A stretch of DNA of 64,000 nucleotides from the NCBI RefSeq assembly GCF_945859705.1, contig NC_079134.1, positions 34,548,576-34,612,575 of the forward strand, written 5' to 3'. Below, in pieces: positions 33,904-46,062 of this stretch. The stretch's first letter is position 1; each line of letters begins with the position of its first letter. This DNA is from Episyrphus balteatus. Lineage: Eukaryota > Arthropoda > Insecta > Diptera > Syrphidae. A program made the translations under genes and the position numbers. Below the pieces are notes generated by a model, which saw nothing but the letters and a program-made list of their open reading frames with translations, was not told where the DNA came from and searched no databases.

Positions 33904-36220
33904 GACATTTCTAAAGTGATTATTCATCAGAAATATAATAATGGTGATATTATTATCTATCTTATTTTTGTTTTATCCAAAAACTATTTGAAGTGAAATC
34001 TTATGGCCGATGAAATTTTGTCCATTACTTTATACATTTTACTTCGAAAAACACAAAGCGCCTTCAAAATAGTGCAAATTCAGAATTTTTAAATTTTAAT
34101 AAATTTAAAATTTATCAGAAAAAAGGTTACCAAATGCATTTTTCGGAGCCACATAGTTTTATATAGGTACTTTTTCAGGTAGCATACCCCTAAATCTAGA
34201 CATTTTCGTTTTTAATTTAGTTTGATAAGGATTTAATTTTCTTGTATTAGGAAAAATGAAGAAATAATTTCAATTCTTACCCAGATAAAGAAATACGTTG
34301 TTAATTAAAATTTTCTTACTTTTACATTTTTCAATACTTTCAAGTTTCAACTACTTTTACATTTTAATATTTTGTATTTGAAAGTAATACATTTGACTAC
34401 TTTTTAATTTTTTGTATTTGAAATTAATGAAAAATTTATAAAAAAAAACTCTGCCAAATAGAATTTGTGCAATGAAAATAAAATTGCGCATACACCACAG
34501 TGACCCACTTAATTAATGGTTTATACAAACCAACAAGTGTTTATGGTTTATAATTCTGCATTAATTTAACTTTGAGGTGTGAGATAAAATCAGACGAAAT
34601 TATCAATATTTGCAAGTACTTAGGTATACATAAAAATGCATATAATAAATAGAGATTAATTTTTGTTTCCATTTAAATACTATTTAAGATAATTCAATCA
34701 TTAAAACCCAAAAAGATCAACATAGTATTTTTCCAATAACAAAAAAAAACTATAGTTTTTCAATAATTTAAAGTATCTTTGACCCGTGTTTGTAGTACCT
34801 ATATAACTGCGAAATTTTATTAATAGAAATTCAACCAACAAAGTTAGTATTCCATATAGCCAAAAGGCCACTTCTCCGGTCATAAAAGATTAACGACAAG
34901 CTTGTGGCATACAACAAAAAAAAAAATACCATTTGGCCTTTCATTCGAACCTGCTACTCATAAAGAATGTGTCCTCCAAGCGATTAAACACAAACACACA
35001 TAAATGCACTCACCGTATGCATGAACAACATGTCACAATTTAATATGAACAATGAGATATAATAAAAATGAGAATTTTTAATTTCACTAATTGTTTGTAA
35101 AAAGGAGGTTACGCTTACAAACTAAATGTGTGTGTGTGTGTGTAAGTTTTCCTTGAATGCTCGCACACTTTTTACTCACGGCTATATACGTGCACACGGT
35201 ATGTCTCGCACTCTCGCAGGAAAAAACTTATGGAGGAAAATTAAAATCTTGACAGGTCACGTCTTTCTCTTTTTTTATTTCCCTCTTCCTCATCTCACTC
35301 GTATACACAAACATAATAGTTCACCTCACATATACAAAAGTAAAACAAAAAAAAAAGAAGATAGAATAAAATACATAAACAAGAACAAAAGAAAAGAAAA
35401 ACTGTTTTTGTATTATTGTGCGTGTAATTGTCCTTGTTGTGCTCCAGTTTTCCTCATTTGCGTTTGGTTCACTTTAATCAAGTGAATACGCTAATAGCGG
35501 ATGCTGCAGGAGCTGGAGGTCATGTCGAGTCGAGTAGAGAGTGAATGGAGGACCACGGAAGGACGAAGCTAAAGATCAGCCGGATATGAAACGGTATAAT
35601 TGCTTTTTTTTTGTTGTTGTTTTTGTTGTTATGTACAATTTTATCTTTCTTTTTTTTTGTGTTGTGTTGGTTTTGCCCGCTATTTTTCTGGCCTAATTAC
35701 TCAATTCAACTTAAAGGCGATGAAGCAATGTCTTAAGGTCAATCTCATGATGAAAAAAAAAAAAAAAACAGAGAAGAACTGAACAAGGCAAACAAATTAT
35801 TTCACAAAAATGTTATAATTTTTCATTACGTTGTGTGTTTTTTTTTTCGTGAGGCAGTCAAAACAATTTCTGTTTCTTTTTTTGATTTTTAATTTCTTGT
35901 GCGTGGGATATAGGTGTCCAAACAAACGCAAACGCTTTCGTTAATCAAAATTTAGAGGCAAGATTCCCTCAGGGTTTCTTGTTTTACTGTTACTGAGATA
36001 ATTGGAGATGAGGTAGACACATTTACTTTGATTAAATATAAAATTGCAAACGCTTTTGGCTTACCTATTTTCTATGGAAAGTATCATTTTAAAGGACCTT
36101 TGACCTTTTACAAAATAGCGGTTTCTAACAGAAGAAGAAATTCTCAAGAGATTAGTTCATAATATGTGGACGACAATTTTCTGACAAACTGCTAATATAG
36201 CAGTTTTCACGGTGCAGTTT
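33904..36220. other. Intron 1, with a less AT-rich island near 35.1-35.6 kb
   Basis: A (TG)n run lies at 35127-35143. The island at 35500-35600 (GCTGCAGGAGCTGGAGG and following) stands out in composition, but has no splice-supported open frame. The 119-codon plus-strand frame at 35126 has no recognisable features. It may be a regulatory island (speculative). Confidence 0.35.
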
Positions 36221-36793
36221 CAGTATCAGTATCAGTATCAGTATCAGTATCAGTATCTGTATCAGTATCAGTATCAGTATCAGTATCAGTATCAGTATCA
36301 GTATCAGTATCAGTATCAGTATCAGTATCAGTATCAGTATCAGTATCAGTATCAGTATCAGTATCAGTATCAGTATCAGTATCAGTATCAGTATCAGTAT
36401 CAGTATCAGTATCAGTATCAGTATCAGTATCAGTATCAGTATCAGTATCAGTATCAGTATCAGTATCAGTACCAGTATCAGTATCAGTATCAGTATCAGT
36501 ATCAGTATCAGTATCAGTATCAGTATCAGTATCAGTATCAGTATCAGTATCAGTATCAGTATCAGTATCAGTATCAGTATCAGTATCAGTATCAATATCA
36601 GTATCAGTATCATTATCAATATCAGTATCAGTACCAGTATCAGTATCAGTATCAGTATCAGTATCAGTATCAATATCAGTATCAGTATCATTATCAATAT
36701 CAGAATCAGTATCAGTATCAGTATCAGTATCAGTATCAGTATCAGTATCAGTATCAGTATCAGTATCAGTATCAGTATCAGTATCAGTATCAA
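36221..36793. repeat. (CAGTAT)n hexanucleotide array, ~95 copies
   Basis: A near-perfect array of about 570 bp with rare substitutions (CTGTAT, CATTAT, CAATAT, ACCAGT), mostly in the 36595-36700 part. The period of six keeps frames open on both strands (Gln-Tyr or Leu-Ile dipeptides), so the long frames here are artefacts. It lies about 420 bp inside intron 1, beyond the exon 1 donor. It is not the insect telomere repeat (TTAGG). Confidence 0.97.
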
Positions 36794-37214
36794 TAACAGT
36801 TTTAGTTCAAAGTAGGTCATTTTAAGTTTATTGACACTGCATAAATACAAAAAAACTATCAAACCTCTGCGGCTGGTATAAAATACCTTTTAACATCGAA
36901 ATATTAAACCAAATTGAAATAAATGCACAATTTCTAACTCGTATTGATTTATTTTCCTACTTAATTGAAACAAAGAGTCTGCTTATCGTGACAATCTGGC
37001 TCTAAAAATCCTGCTATCGATTTCCACATAGAAACCTAGGGGAAAATGGATATTGCTCTAATGAAGACAAAATGCAAGTGGCCCAAAGTAATTTTTCAAA
37101 CTACCACAAAAACCCCCATGGGCATGACATTTCCTCCCCTCAAATATGTGCAACCCGATTATATTGTTTTTGTGAAAGAAATACAAACAGAATTGAAAAA
37201 AAAAAAATTCTTAC
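36794..37214. other. Intron 1 start, next to exon 1 donor
   Basis: Ordinary AT-rich intron between the hexamer array and the exon 1 donor. Nothing else is seen. Confidence 0.6.
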
Positions 37215-38183
37215 CTGTGAACTATCAAGAGATGAATTTACACAACTCTTTCCGCTAGCATTAGTCGCAAATGCATCCTTCCCCGCAGAGTCCTTAAGCG
37301 ATAGTTTTCTATTGCGCTCACGTTCCAGTCTCATAAGTATCTGTGCGTTTTGCTCGCACGTATACGTGTGTCCTTTGCTGCGTCGTTCCAAGCTATATTG
37401 ATACAGCGGCCGGATCGGATCCGGATTGATTTCCGTCTCCGCACCAGCATCACAACTACACAGCGACTGGTTACTCCGTCCCTTGCTGCGTCGCAACGAA
37501 CCGCGGTTTGAATAAAACGGCCGTTCCTCTGTGCAATTCGAGAATGTCACGTTATTAGGGGTACGTGCCGCTGTGGCCGACGATGGCAGAAGCGTGTGCA
37601 TACTGCTGCTGCTACTGCTCGCTGCCGTGACTAGATTGTTATTGCCAATAACACCACCAACTCCGCTACAGCTGCCCGACCGGAGAAGTTGCATCGCCGA
37701 ATCTGAATAATGGCTAGAATTCTCGAAATTGTCCATGGCCGTTTCGGAACGTATTGTCCCATATGAGGGATGACATAAAACTCCACCACCACCGCCACCA
37801 CTATCTGTGGTAGGGGAACGTGCCTCGTCGGACCGTTTCTTTTGTATCGTCGCCGAGACCAAACTGAGCGGGTTCCAGGTCATCGATGACCGACGAACGT
37901 GATGAAGGTTCTCGGAGCGATTTTCACCTCGGCTACTTTTTCGCTTTGTCGGCGACACGTAATACATTTCGCGTTCTTCGAAAGCCTCCCGATTCGTCAA
38001 GCTACTGCTTCCTGTGCTGCAGCTATTCGAGTGTCCGTTGAGCACTTGCAACGGTGGATTGCGGTAGTTGCCATTTGCTGTGGGTGCATACACCTCGGGT
38101 GTTGAGTTGCAGCTCGAACGGTACGTGTCTCGAGTTATCGCATGGATGCGGGCATCAGTGGAATTCCGCGTAATCTCTGTCAT
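37215..38183 (-). CDS. Dipeptidase gene coding exon 1: start codon and low-complexity N-terminus
   Basis: Encodes residues 1-323. The ATG at 38183 has a favourable fly context (ACCAAAATG). An in-frame TAG lies upstream at 38222-38220 with no ATG in between, so the start is well supported unless an unseen upstream exon splices in. The exon ends ...DSSQ at CAG followed by donor GTAAGAAT (37214 leftwards), phase 0; reading on into the intron gives non-protein-like sequence. The product is rich in Ser, Asn and Arg, with a Gly6 run and a run of serines. A more complex stretch (about residues 225-300) contains basic SLRRSKGR, acidic ETEINPDP and a charged helix-like LMRLERERNRK. No signal peptide, membrane segment or known domain is visible. 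It probably forms part of a disordered cytoplasmic tail that could carry sorting or phosphorylation signals (inference). GC content is clearly higher than in the flanking intron. Confidence 0.85.
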
Positions 38184-39200
38184 TTTGGTATATCGAGTCC
38201 CGGGGATGACGACACACGCCTATTTGAATCACAGTCTTGAGGTAGTATCAGTTGTGTTTGTCGACTTTGACCGAAAACAAACTGCGGTGGATCTCATGAA
38301 TTATTCATTGTGGAGAGATGACACAAATGGATATAATTGGCAACCCACGTGGGTCTACACAAAGAGTCTTTATACAATATTGCCAAAGGACTCTTGTTTT
38401 GCCTACTTTGCATTTGATCGGTTCATTTGAAAAAGAAAGAGGCAAAAAGCCCTCCTCCACCTTTTTTTAAGGCCTGCCTTTCGTCTATTGAATTAGGTAT
38501 ACGGAATTGACAAAACGAACAACAACAATAACACTCTCCAAGGACACCCCAACAACATCTAGAAAGGATCCCACTTGTGACGCTATTCAATGATTCCGTT
38601 TGACACTAATCCGAATTATTTTCTTCTTCAGCTTTGGCAGCCACTCATAATATCACTCAGACCAGCAGAGATGATGAACGAACGCGCTTAAGTGTGCGTC
38701 AAGATTATTTAAGTCCCATTACATATGTGTTCGTATCGTTCCATTCTGGTGATGATGGAAATCGGGGGGAGTTATATCGCAAAAAAAACGGAACTTTCCC
38801 TTTTTTTCTTTGTGTGTGAGTGTAAAGCTAAGGGAGAGATGATTTTATGGCTTGAAAATGTTATTGTTCTCAGGACCAGTTTATCATAATTTTTTGTGAC
38901 GGCAAATCGCAGGATCAAAAGCGGATAAAGCTGTTAGTGTGGATGACAATGGTGTGGATGTGGCCACCTGGTATGAACGCAATTTACTGCTTTTGAACTC
39001 ATCAGCATCAACATCATCAACATTATTGTGCGTGTCACTTGCAGAAGTTTGTTTGTCTGTATTGAATTTGATTGATTATTTGTTTGTTGTTGTTGTTGTT
39101 GTCCTGGTTGAATCAATGGCAGAGAAAGAGAGATAGATGATTGAGCCACCAGGTGAGTCTGATGTACAGCGGTTTTTTTTTTCAATTCTCACAACAATGG
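38184..39200. promoter_or_regulatory. Possible 5' leader/upstream region of the dipeptidase gene
   Basis: Sequence immediately upstream of the minus-strand start codon is less AT-biased than the surrounding intergenic DNA and, read on the minus strand, contains CAACAA-type runs (about 39070-39105) of a kind common in fly 5' leaders. Short open frames on both strands look like chance. No TATA box or initiator could be fixed, and no 5' exon boundary is claimed. Confidence 0.25.
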
Positions 39201-39552
39201 GAAAATAAAAGCACCACAGCACTTGGCAATACAATTCCCAATCATTTCTTTATTTTTATTTTTGTATCTTGCATATCGATTTGAATGGATGAGAGTCGTG
39301 GAAAATTTGTATCTGTTGATTGAAAATTTGGAAAATCATTAAATTTTTTTTTAAATAATAATGAAATAACTGTCAAGGACAGTAATTTTGGTGGGAGAAA
39401 ATATCAAATAAATCTAAATACATATAAGAGAAATTAAAGAATGGGTGAATATTGATTTTTATAAGTTGGTATTATGATTCATGTTCGAAAATATACCTTT
39501 GAACTTTTTCAAGATAATTTCTGAATAGCTGAATAAAAAATAGGTAAAAATA

Positions 39553-39704
39553 GGCGTGTTTTTTCTACAACTCAGTAGCTTCTCATTTTTTTATTTTATT
39601 CGAAAAACAATAAAAACAAATACTACTTACTTGTGTAATTTTTATTATTGTTTTGCGAATAAAATCAAAAATGAGTAGCTACTGAGTAATAGAAAAAACA
39701 CGCC
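39553..39704. mobile_element. Small palindromic MITE (~152 bp) with TA flanks
   Basis: GGCGTGTTTTTTCTACAACT at the left faces the complement AGAAAAAACACGCC at the right, and the match continues through CTCAGTAGCT...TTTTATTCG for about 70 bp per arm. Both ends are bordered by TA (39551-39552 and 39705-39706), as for Tc1/mariner-type MITEs. It is non-coding. Confidence 0.75.
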
Positions 39705-39719
39705 TAATATTAAAATTAA

Positions 39720-42700
39720 ATATTTTTGACAATTTATATACTATAAAGACTTGGAAAATATGAGAGTTTTTTTTTTCAAAGTTTGAGATACACAGGTGAA
39801 TTGGGAGAGTATTATCTCCTTCTAGATTAAAAGGCTACTTCAAAATGGTTATTATTCTTCTGAGTCTGCTCAATGGATATTTTTTATTTGTATATTTTGA
39901 TGCATATAATTTATTCTTTGCAACTTTTTTTATTATTTCTCAATTATCTCAGTTTATTATTAAAATTTATTTAAAGCGTTATAATGTTTAAATAATTCAT
40001 AAGAGAATAATATTTTTTTTATTTTAATCGATAGAAGTTTATTTTTTTATAAATAAAAAAATAAATAAAAATAAAAAAAAAAAAAATGTGGAAAGATATT
40101 CTTAAGAATTCCAAAAACATGCATCAATCCGTAAAAGAATTTATTTTTCAAAAGAAAATTATGAAATATTTTTAAGAGATGTAAAAAAACAGTAGACTCT
40201 CTTCAAGTCGAAGTTTCACGGGACACAAAAATGGGATCGAATTAAAAGGAAATTCGAGTTAGAGGGATAATTTATTTTTTTTTTTTCAAAAATGTTTATT
40301 GAAAATGGTGAAAATGTTCGACTTAGAGGGAGTTTGACTTAAAGGAAGCCGACTGTATTTTTTTTATTTTCTTCTCTTTCATTGAAATCAGCTAAGTCTT
40401 TTGGGAGAAAGTCAGAAATTAAGAAAAGGGTTCTATGACAGGTACCGTTGATGATAATGGTTCAAAACTATTTGTTTTTTAATTTTAAAAGTAGGAACTC
40501 TATATGTCTAGTAGATTTGTTTTTTTTTTTTAGAAAAACAAGTTTTTCTATTTCGGTAGCGTTTATTCTTGCGATTTTGGTTCAGTTTTGATGTATTTTA
40601 TTTGCTAAGTTATTTGTTCTTAGGTACATTCGGAGGAAGGATACACAGACCAAGTTCTCGAAACCAGTTTTGGTTAGCAAATATGAGTTTACCTCAAACA
40701 GGCCTATGCAATATGTATATAGGTAAAAAAATATATTACTTTTTTTGGATTTTCAAGAAAAAATTCAAGTCGAAATAAATTGCATTTTAAAAAATTTCTT
40801 CCAAATTCATAGAGCTAGGCATCAAAAGAAAGGTCTGTTTGAGTTACATATATTTATAACACAGGTCAACACGAAATTTGTGCTTGGGTTGTGACTATGA
40901 AATTATGATAGATATATTGATACTCATCTGGAAAACATTTTTCTTTTTTATTTAATTTGCTTTTGAAGTCAGCAGAGCAATTTCCAGTATTCCACAAAAT
41001 CTGTCTTTTACAAAAATTTTTGGACGTAATTTTGGCAAAAACTCGAGAACGTCTTTACCGATTTGGCTGATTTTTGTTTTGTTTTCTTCATTTTAATGCT
41101 GTTTTCATATTCATATTCAAAAAAATAAAAAAAAGAAGAAAAAAAAAATTAAAATCGAAATTTTCGTTTTGTTCGAATTTTTGTCAAATGGGAGCTTGAG
41201 GCATTATTTGATACCTTCTATTTTCAATATTTATTGTAAAAGTAATTCACTCTGATGGTACTTTTAATCTACAAAAATAACTGTACACAAACTGTAGTCA
41301 AACTAATTCATATTGAAATTCTTTATTTATTGAAACATTAAATTAATTTGTTTGCATAGTATTTTTATTATTTTGTTGCATATACAGGGTGTCTAGAAAG
41401 TAATGGATGAAAAGAAACTTAAGATCTCTCAGAATTTGGTAACTTGTTCAGCCCAAATCCTTACGGTTTTCGATAAAATATGCAGTTCTTGTGAAATTTC
41501 CCTACTTTGCAACAGTATTTTGCTTCCTCTGCCCATAATTGATTTTTGTTTTTTACAATTCTTTCAATAAAACATTGCTTAACAATAAGAAACAATTAAT
41601 TAATAAAAATATATTTTATTTCATACGCCATTTTTCTGCAAATTAATTAACAGTTTCAAGTTTCGTAAAAACTCAATTTCTTACTTTTATTTCAGAGCAA
41701 CAAGACGAAAAAAATTTGTATTGTGTGACTCTGGTTTATTATTTTTAAAACTTATCCCGGTACTGCGGTTTTTAAAAAAGTATAAAAGTTTCCAAAGTTG
41801 AAGTTAGATCAAAAAATATTACAGTTTTAACTCAAAAAAACAGGGTTTTTCAGAGCAAAAAACCCTTGTATTCATCATAACTTTTTTCTTATAATTTCAG
41901 TCGAATAAAGTGCTGTAGCAAAAATGTAGATCTTTCAATTATCTACATTTTATACCTTAACAGTTTTTTTTGTAGAATGCACCGTTCTTGCACTATAGCT
42001 CATAAAACTCGAGTTAAACTCACAGGCTATGAAAATTGTTTTTTTTTGCTCCCAACACTACAAAAGCAATTTTTAGAAGGGGAAAGGGTGATTATCTTTT
42101 GTTTTGGTTTACCATGAACCCAAAAAGTGTAAATTAAACCCAAGCACAAAAAATATTTTTATTTTTGTCGACCTCAAAGTCTCACAACAAGTTTTGATTT
42201 AGAGATATGAGTACACATGCCTATGCATTTTCCAGGGTTAGATACCCTTTGTCACAAAAAAAAAATGCATTTAAAAAAATTTCCTCCAAATCATCGAGTG
42301 AAATTTCCAAAAAAAACGTCTTGGAAATATGGTTACTGAAGTTTTATTTTTGTCCATTAAATGAGGAAAAAAAACATTATTCCATCGTAATTAAATTTGT
42401 AAGCAGAGCAGGTTGTTATAACGTTCAACGATTTGTCTCTTGCACCCCAAAACCTTTTTATGTCTTGCTTCTAATTTTTTCTTTGCAACTTTTTGTATTA
42501 TTTCTCAATTATTTCAGTTTATTATTAAAATTTATTTAAAGCGTTATAATGCCTAGCAAAATTAAAGCTTATCAGAATCACAAAAAACTTACATTTTCAA
42601 AAAAATATTATGAAAATCAAACGATTTTTATTAAAGATAAAAATAAAAAAAAAATAATTTTTGAAATTTATTACAAAATTTTTGAGGTTATGTGTGTACA

Positions 42701-42895
42701 AAATTATTTTTTAATGAAATTAAATCAATGACATCGCAATACCAACTTGAAATTAAAGTTGCTTCAAAATTTGTAACTTACTGTTTATGGCAGAGTCACA
42801 GGTTGATATTCATTCTTCTCTGCGCTTATTGTGACATTGATCATTGATCTGAAATAAAAAGAAAAATGCACGATTAATAAAGAATTACAAAGAAA
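39720..42895. other. Upstream AT-rich region with repeat fragments
   Basis: Family B-like blocks occur at about 40400-40450 (GACAGGTACCGTT) and a relative of the 15.7 kb segment at 40600-40710. TACAGGGTGTCTAGAAAGTA at 41384 resembles a common insect repeat end. The motif TTTGCAACTTTTT with TATTATTTCTCAATTAT occurs twice (39918 and 42483) as a direct repeat of ~70 bp. No gene is supported. Confidence 0.4.
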
Positions 42896-43886
42896 TTACA
42901 CTGGTCTGCAAAATTTAACTTTTTTTTTCTCCTTCATTTTTTGATATTATGAAAGATTAGACTTTCCTTAATCTAAATCTGGTTTCAGAAAAATTCTATC
43001 AGGTACCATTTTTGTAAAAATGATTTTTGAAAAATGTTAGGAGTTTCTAAAAAATCACCCTTTTAGATTCATTTGATCTTGTATAAAATTAAAACCATTT
43101 GGCTCATTGAGCTCAAATTTGGAGGACTTATTCCTCATAATATGTCCTATCGATTGACACTAAATATGTCCTTCTACATTAATTTTTACTCATATTTTAA
43201 AATATTGATTGACAAAAAAAGCAGAAATATCGAAATCCTTCACTTTTTAGTAAATCCTTCATGAACAAAAACACCTTAATTGAGGAAATTAGAGAATATC
43301 AACGCCCATTATATTTAAAAAGTCAAATATGTAAAAAAAACCATAATAAAATACATTAAACAAAATTTTTACGTGTTTTGTAATTTTATATACTACTTTT
43401 CTATTTAGAAATATCTTATTTGTAATAAACCTATCGATAAACTGCCTTGTAAAGCTTCAGATTTGTTTCTCCAAAAAAACAGAAGTATACTTTTCTTGTA
43501 GTTTTTGATGTGCTGAGAATCCGGAGTCAAAAAAAAAGAGTGTGTGTACACATGTACACGCGACTGAAGTTATACTTCTCATTCAGTATATGTAAATGAA
43601 TTTCATTTGATATTTTTAATTTCTATTATTAAATTAATTAATCCACACTTCGTTTTTTTACATTTTTATCAAGTGAACAATAAATAAATTCTTTCATCCT
43701 TCTTGCGTCCATGTAGTTTTCAATTTATTCTGTGAAATTTACTCATGTTGTGCGGTTCAGAACGTACGGTATATGCTTAAAGAAAGTTAATGAATTGCGC
43801 ATAAAATGTGCGATATGGTAATTTTATGAGAATTGTGTGTGCTTCAGCACTAGTAGTAGCAATATGGAACTTGCAGGGTTGCTACA

Positions 43887-44110
43887 AAGCTCAAAAGTTA
43901 GCTGAGGTCAGTTCACAGCCCAGCTCAAACTTTGAGCTAGCTCACTTTTGAGCTATGTACCATAGCTCCAGCTCATTTGAGCTGAGCTGAAAGTGAGCTG
44001 AGCTGATGGTTAAGCTGAGCTGTTGGGTGAGCTGAGCTGTCGCTGAGCTGAGCTGAGCTGTTGGGTGAGCTAAGGTCAAGTGAGCTGAGCTCAGCTGTGA
44101 TGGGTGAGAG
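43887..44110. repeat. AGCT/GAGCTGAGCT-rich array (left arm)
   Basis: Irregular repeats of GAGCT, GAGCTGAGCTG and GGTGAGCT. It contains GTACCATAGCTCCAGCTCAT, whose complement, slightly diverged, occurs in the right-hand array, so the two arrays are inverted around the 480 bp units. Confidence 0.85.
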
Positions 44111-44314
44111 GATACATTGATTTTTATTTCGAAAGTATAATGAAATTTGAAGATATTTTAAACTTTTATAAAACACCATAGCTTAAGATGTTTGGTTCTA
44201 GTTATTAATGGAATTATTTTAACACATGGATATTTTTATAAATAAAACAGATAATCTTTTCTCTTGGTTTTTTTAATAGTAAATATATATTTCTTTTTTT
44301 ATCATAAAAAAAAA

Positions 44315-45690
44315 TTCCGGTACAATCCGGTTTTTCGACTTTTTTCAAAATTCCGAGAAAATCGCGTTTGAAAGTTGGGGTAAATTTTTAATTTCGAAAA
44401 ATCCCCGAATCTTTGAACGCTCCTGGTAGTTAAACCGCTTGAGAGCAATTTTTGGGAGTGATGCCAAATGATAGCTTGTGCCATGGGCCTACGCTTTGCT
44501 CATTGTCAGATTTTGAAAAAAATCGCCTTCCATGTTAAACCGCCCCATCATGCCTATTTTTTCAGAATCGTGCCTATTTTTTTTTTTACTTTTAAGTTCT
44601 CCCGGTTTGAGAACGCGTGGACCTACAGGGATGGGAGTTGTACCCAAATGTAGGTTAGAGTCCCCGCTACCTTTTGGCATCAAAAATTTTGTTTTCATTT
44701 TCTTCAAAACTCCGCGATATAGGCGTTGGAACGTTTTGATCTAGAGACAGGGGAGTGGTGCCATATTAAAGCTTATATTCTCACTCTCAGTTACCCGATA
44801 GTGGTATAATCCGGATTTTCGATTTTTTTTTCAAAATTCCGAGAAAATCGCGTTTGAAAGTTTGGGTAAATTTTTAATTTCGAAAAATCCCCGAATCTTT
44901 GAACGCTCCTGGAAGCTAAACCGCTTGAGAAACATTTTTGGGAGTGATGCCAAATGATAGCTTGTGTCATGGGCCTACGCTTTGCACATTGTCAGATTTT
45001 TTAAAAATCGCCTTCCATGTTAAACCGCCACATCATGCTTTTTTTTCAGAATCGTGCCTATTTTTTTTTTACTTTTAAGTTCCCCCGGTTTGGGAACGCG
45101 TATACCTACAGGGATGGGAGTTGTACCCAAATGTAGGTTAGAGTCCCCGCTACCTTTTGGCATCAAACATTTTATTTTCATTTTCTTCAAAATTCCGCGA
45201 TATAGGCGTTGGGACGCTTTGATCTAGAGACAGGGGAGTGGTGCCATATGAAAGCTTATATTCTCAGCTACCCGATAGTGGTATAATCCGGTTTTTCGAT
45301 TTTTTTTCAAAATTCCGAGAAAATCGCGTTTGAAAGTTGGGGTAAAATTTTTTTTCTAAAAATCCCCGAATCTTTGAACGCTCCTGGTAGCTTAACCGCT
45401 TGAGAGCAATTTTTGGGAGTGATGCCAAATGATAGCTTGTGTCATGGACCTACGCTTTGCACATTGTCAGATTTTTAAAAAATCGCCTTCCATGTTAAAC
45501 CGCCACATCATGCCTATTTTTTCAGAATCGTGCCTATTTTTTTTTACTTTTAAGTTCTCCCGGTTTGAGAACGCGTGGACCTACAGGGATGAGAGTTGTA
45601 CCCAAATGTAGGTTGGAGTCCCTGCTACCTTTTGGCATCATAAAATTTTTTTTCATTTTCTTCAAAATTTCGAGATATAGGCGTTGGAAG
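44315..45690. repeat. Three tandem ~480 bp units
   Basis: The marker AATCCGG(T/A)TTTTCGA lies at 44325, 44808 and 45286, giving spacings of about 480 bp. Each unit shares CCCCGAATCTTTGAACGCTC, ATGATAGCTTGTG(C/T)CATGG and GGTTAGAGTCCC-type blocks at high identity. Short open frames recur in each unit with changed lengths, so they are not conserved genes. High identity between units suggests recent amplification or homogenisation. Confidence 0.92.
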
Positions 45691-45696
45691 TTGGGG

Positions 45697-45792
45697 AGCT
45701 CACTTTCAGCTCAGCTCACTTCCAGCTCAGCTCAAATGAGCTAAGCTATGGTACCTAGCTCAAATTTGAGCTAAGCTGTTTGCTGAGCTGAA
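45697..45792. repeat. AGCT-rich array (right arm, inverted)
   Basis: CTCACTTTCAGCTCAGCTC...CAAATGAGCTAAGCTATGGTACC is the reverse complement of the left array block near 43945-44000, with substitutions. Confidence 0.85.
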
Positions 45793-45797
45793 ATGTG

Positions 45798-46062
45798 ACT
45801 TGCCACATGCAACTTGCCACACGCAACTTGCCACATGCAACTTGCCACACGCAACTTGCCACATGCAGCTTGCCACATGCAGCTTGCCACATGCAACTTG
45901 CCACACGCAACTTGCCACATACAACTTGCCACATGCAGCTTGCCACATGCAGCTTGCCACATGCAACTTGCCACACGCAACTTGCCACATACAACTTGCC
46001 ACTTGCAATTTGCCACATGCAACTTGCCACATACAACTTGCCACATGAAACATGTAACTTGC
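45798..46062. repeat. 14 bp minisatellite, ~18 copies
   Basis: Unit ACTTGCCACATGCA with variants (ACGCA, ATACA, GC for AC). Since 14 is not a multiple of three and stops are lacking, several frames on both strands remain open; none is a gene. Confidence 0.95.

Larger units (their letters stand above)
16608..38183 (-). other. Membrane dipeptidase (M19) gene, 5' part; five coding exons, 3' end outside window
   Basis: This is the gene-level span of the five exons listed separately. Joining them gives 2685 nt with no stop, and every junction keeps phase: 0, then 1+2, 1+2, 2+1, ending in phase 0. All donors are GT and all acceptors AG. Introns 1 to 4 are about 13.8 kb, 4.6 kb, 153 bp and 398 bp; intron 5 exceeds 16.6 kb. 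The deduced 895-residue partial protein has a low-complexity N-terminal region (residues 1 to about 790), a hydrophobic segment (about 795-820) and the N-terminal edge of an M19 metallodipeptidase domain. M19 enzymes hydrolyse dipeptides with a two-zinc centre at the outer cell surface. The class call rests on exons 4 and 5. No QFWS-like continuation was found on the minus strand between 1 and 16607, so the rest of the active site is not present here. Flies have several M19 genes; which orthologue this is cannot be settled by eye. Confidence 0.85.

Noticed and set aside
36221..36793. Telomeric or centromeric satellite
   Set aside because: The hexamer is not TTAGG, and unique gene sequence flanks it on both sides, so it is an interstitial microsatellite.
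36152..36862. Long open frames on both strands (Gln-Tyr and Leu-Ile repeats)
   Set aside because: They are produced by the CAGTAT hexamer array, with no start context, splice support or flanking coding sequence.
38068..38430. 120-codon plus-strand frame over the dipeptidase start
   Set aside because: It is mostly antisense to exon 1, whose minus-strand reading is supported by start context, splice donor and domain linkage.
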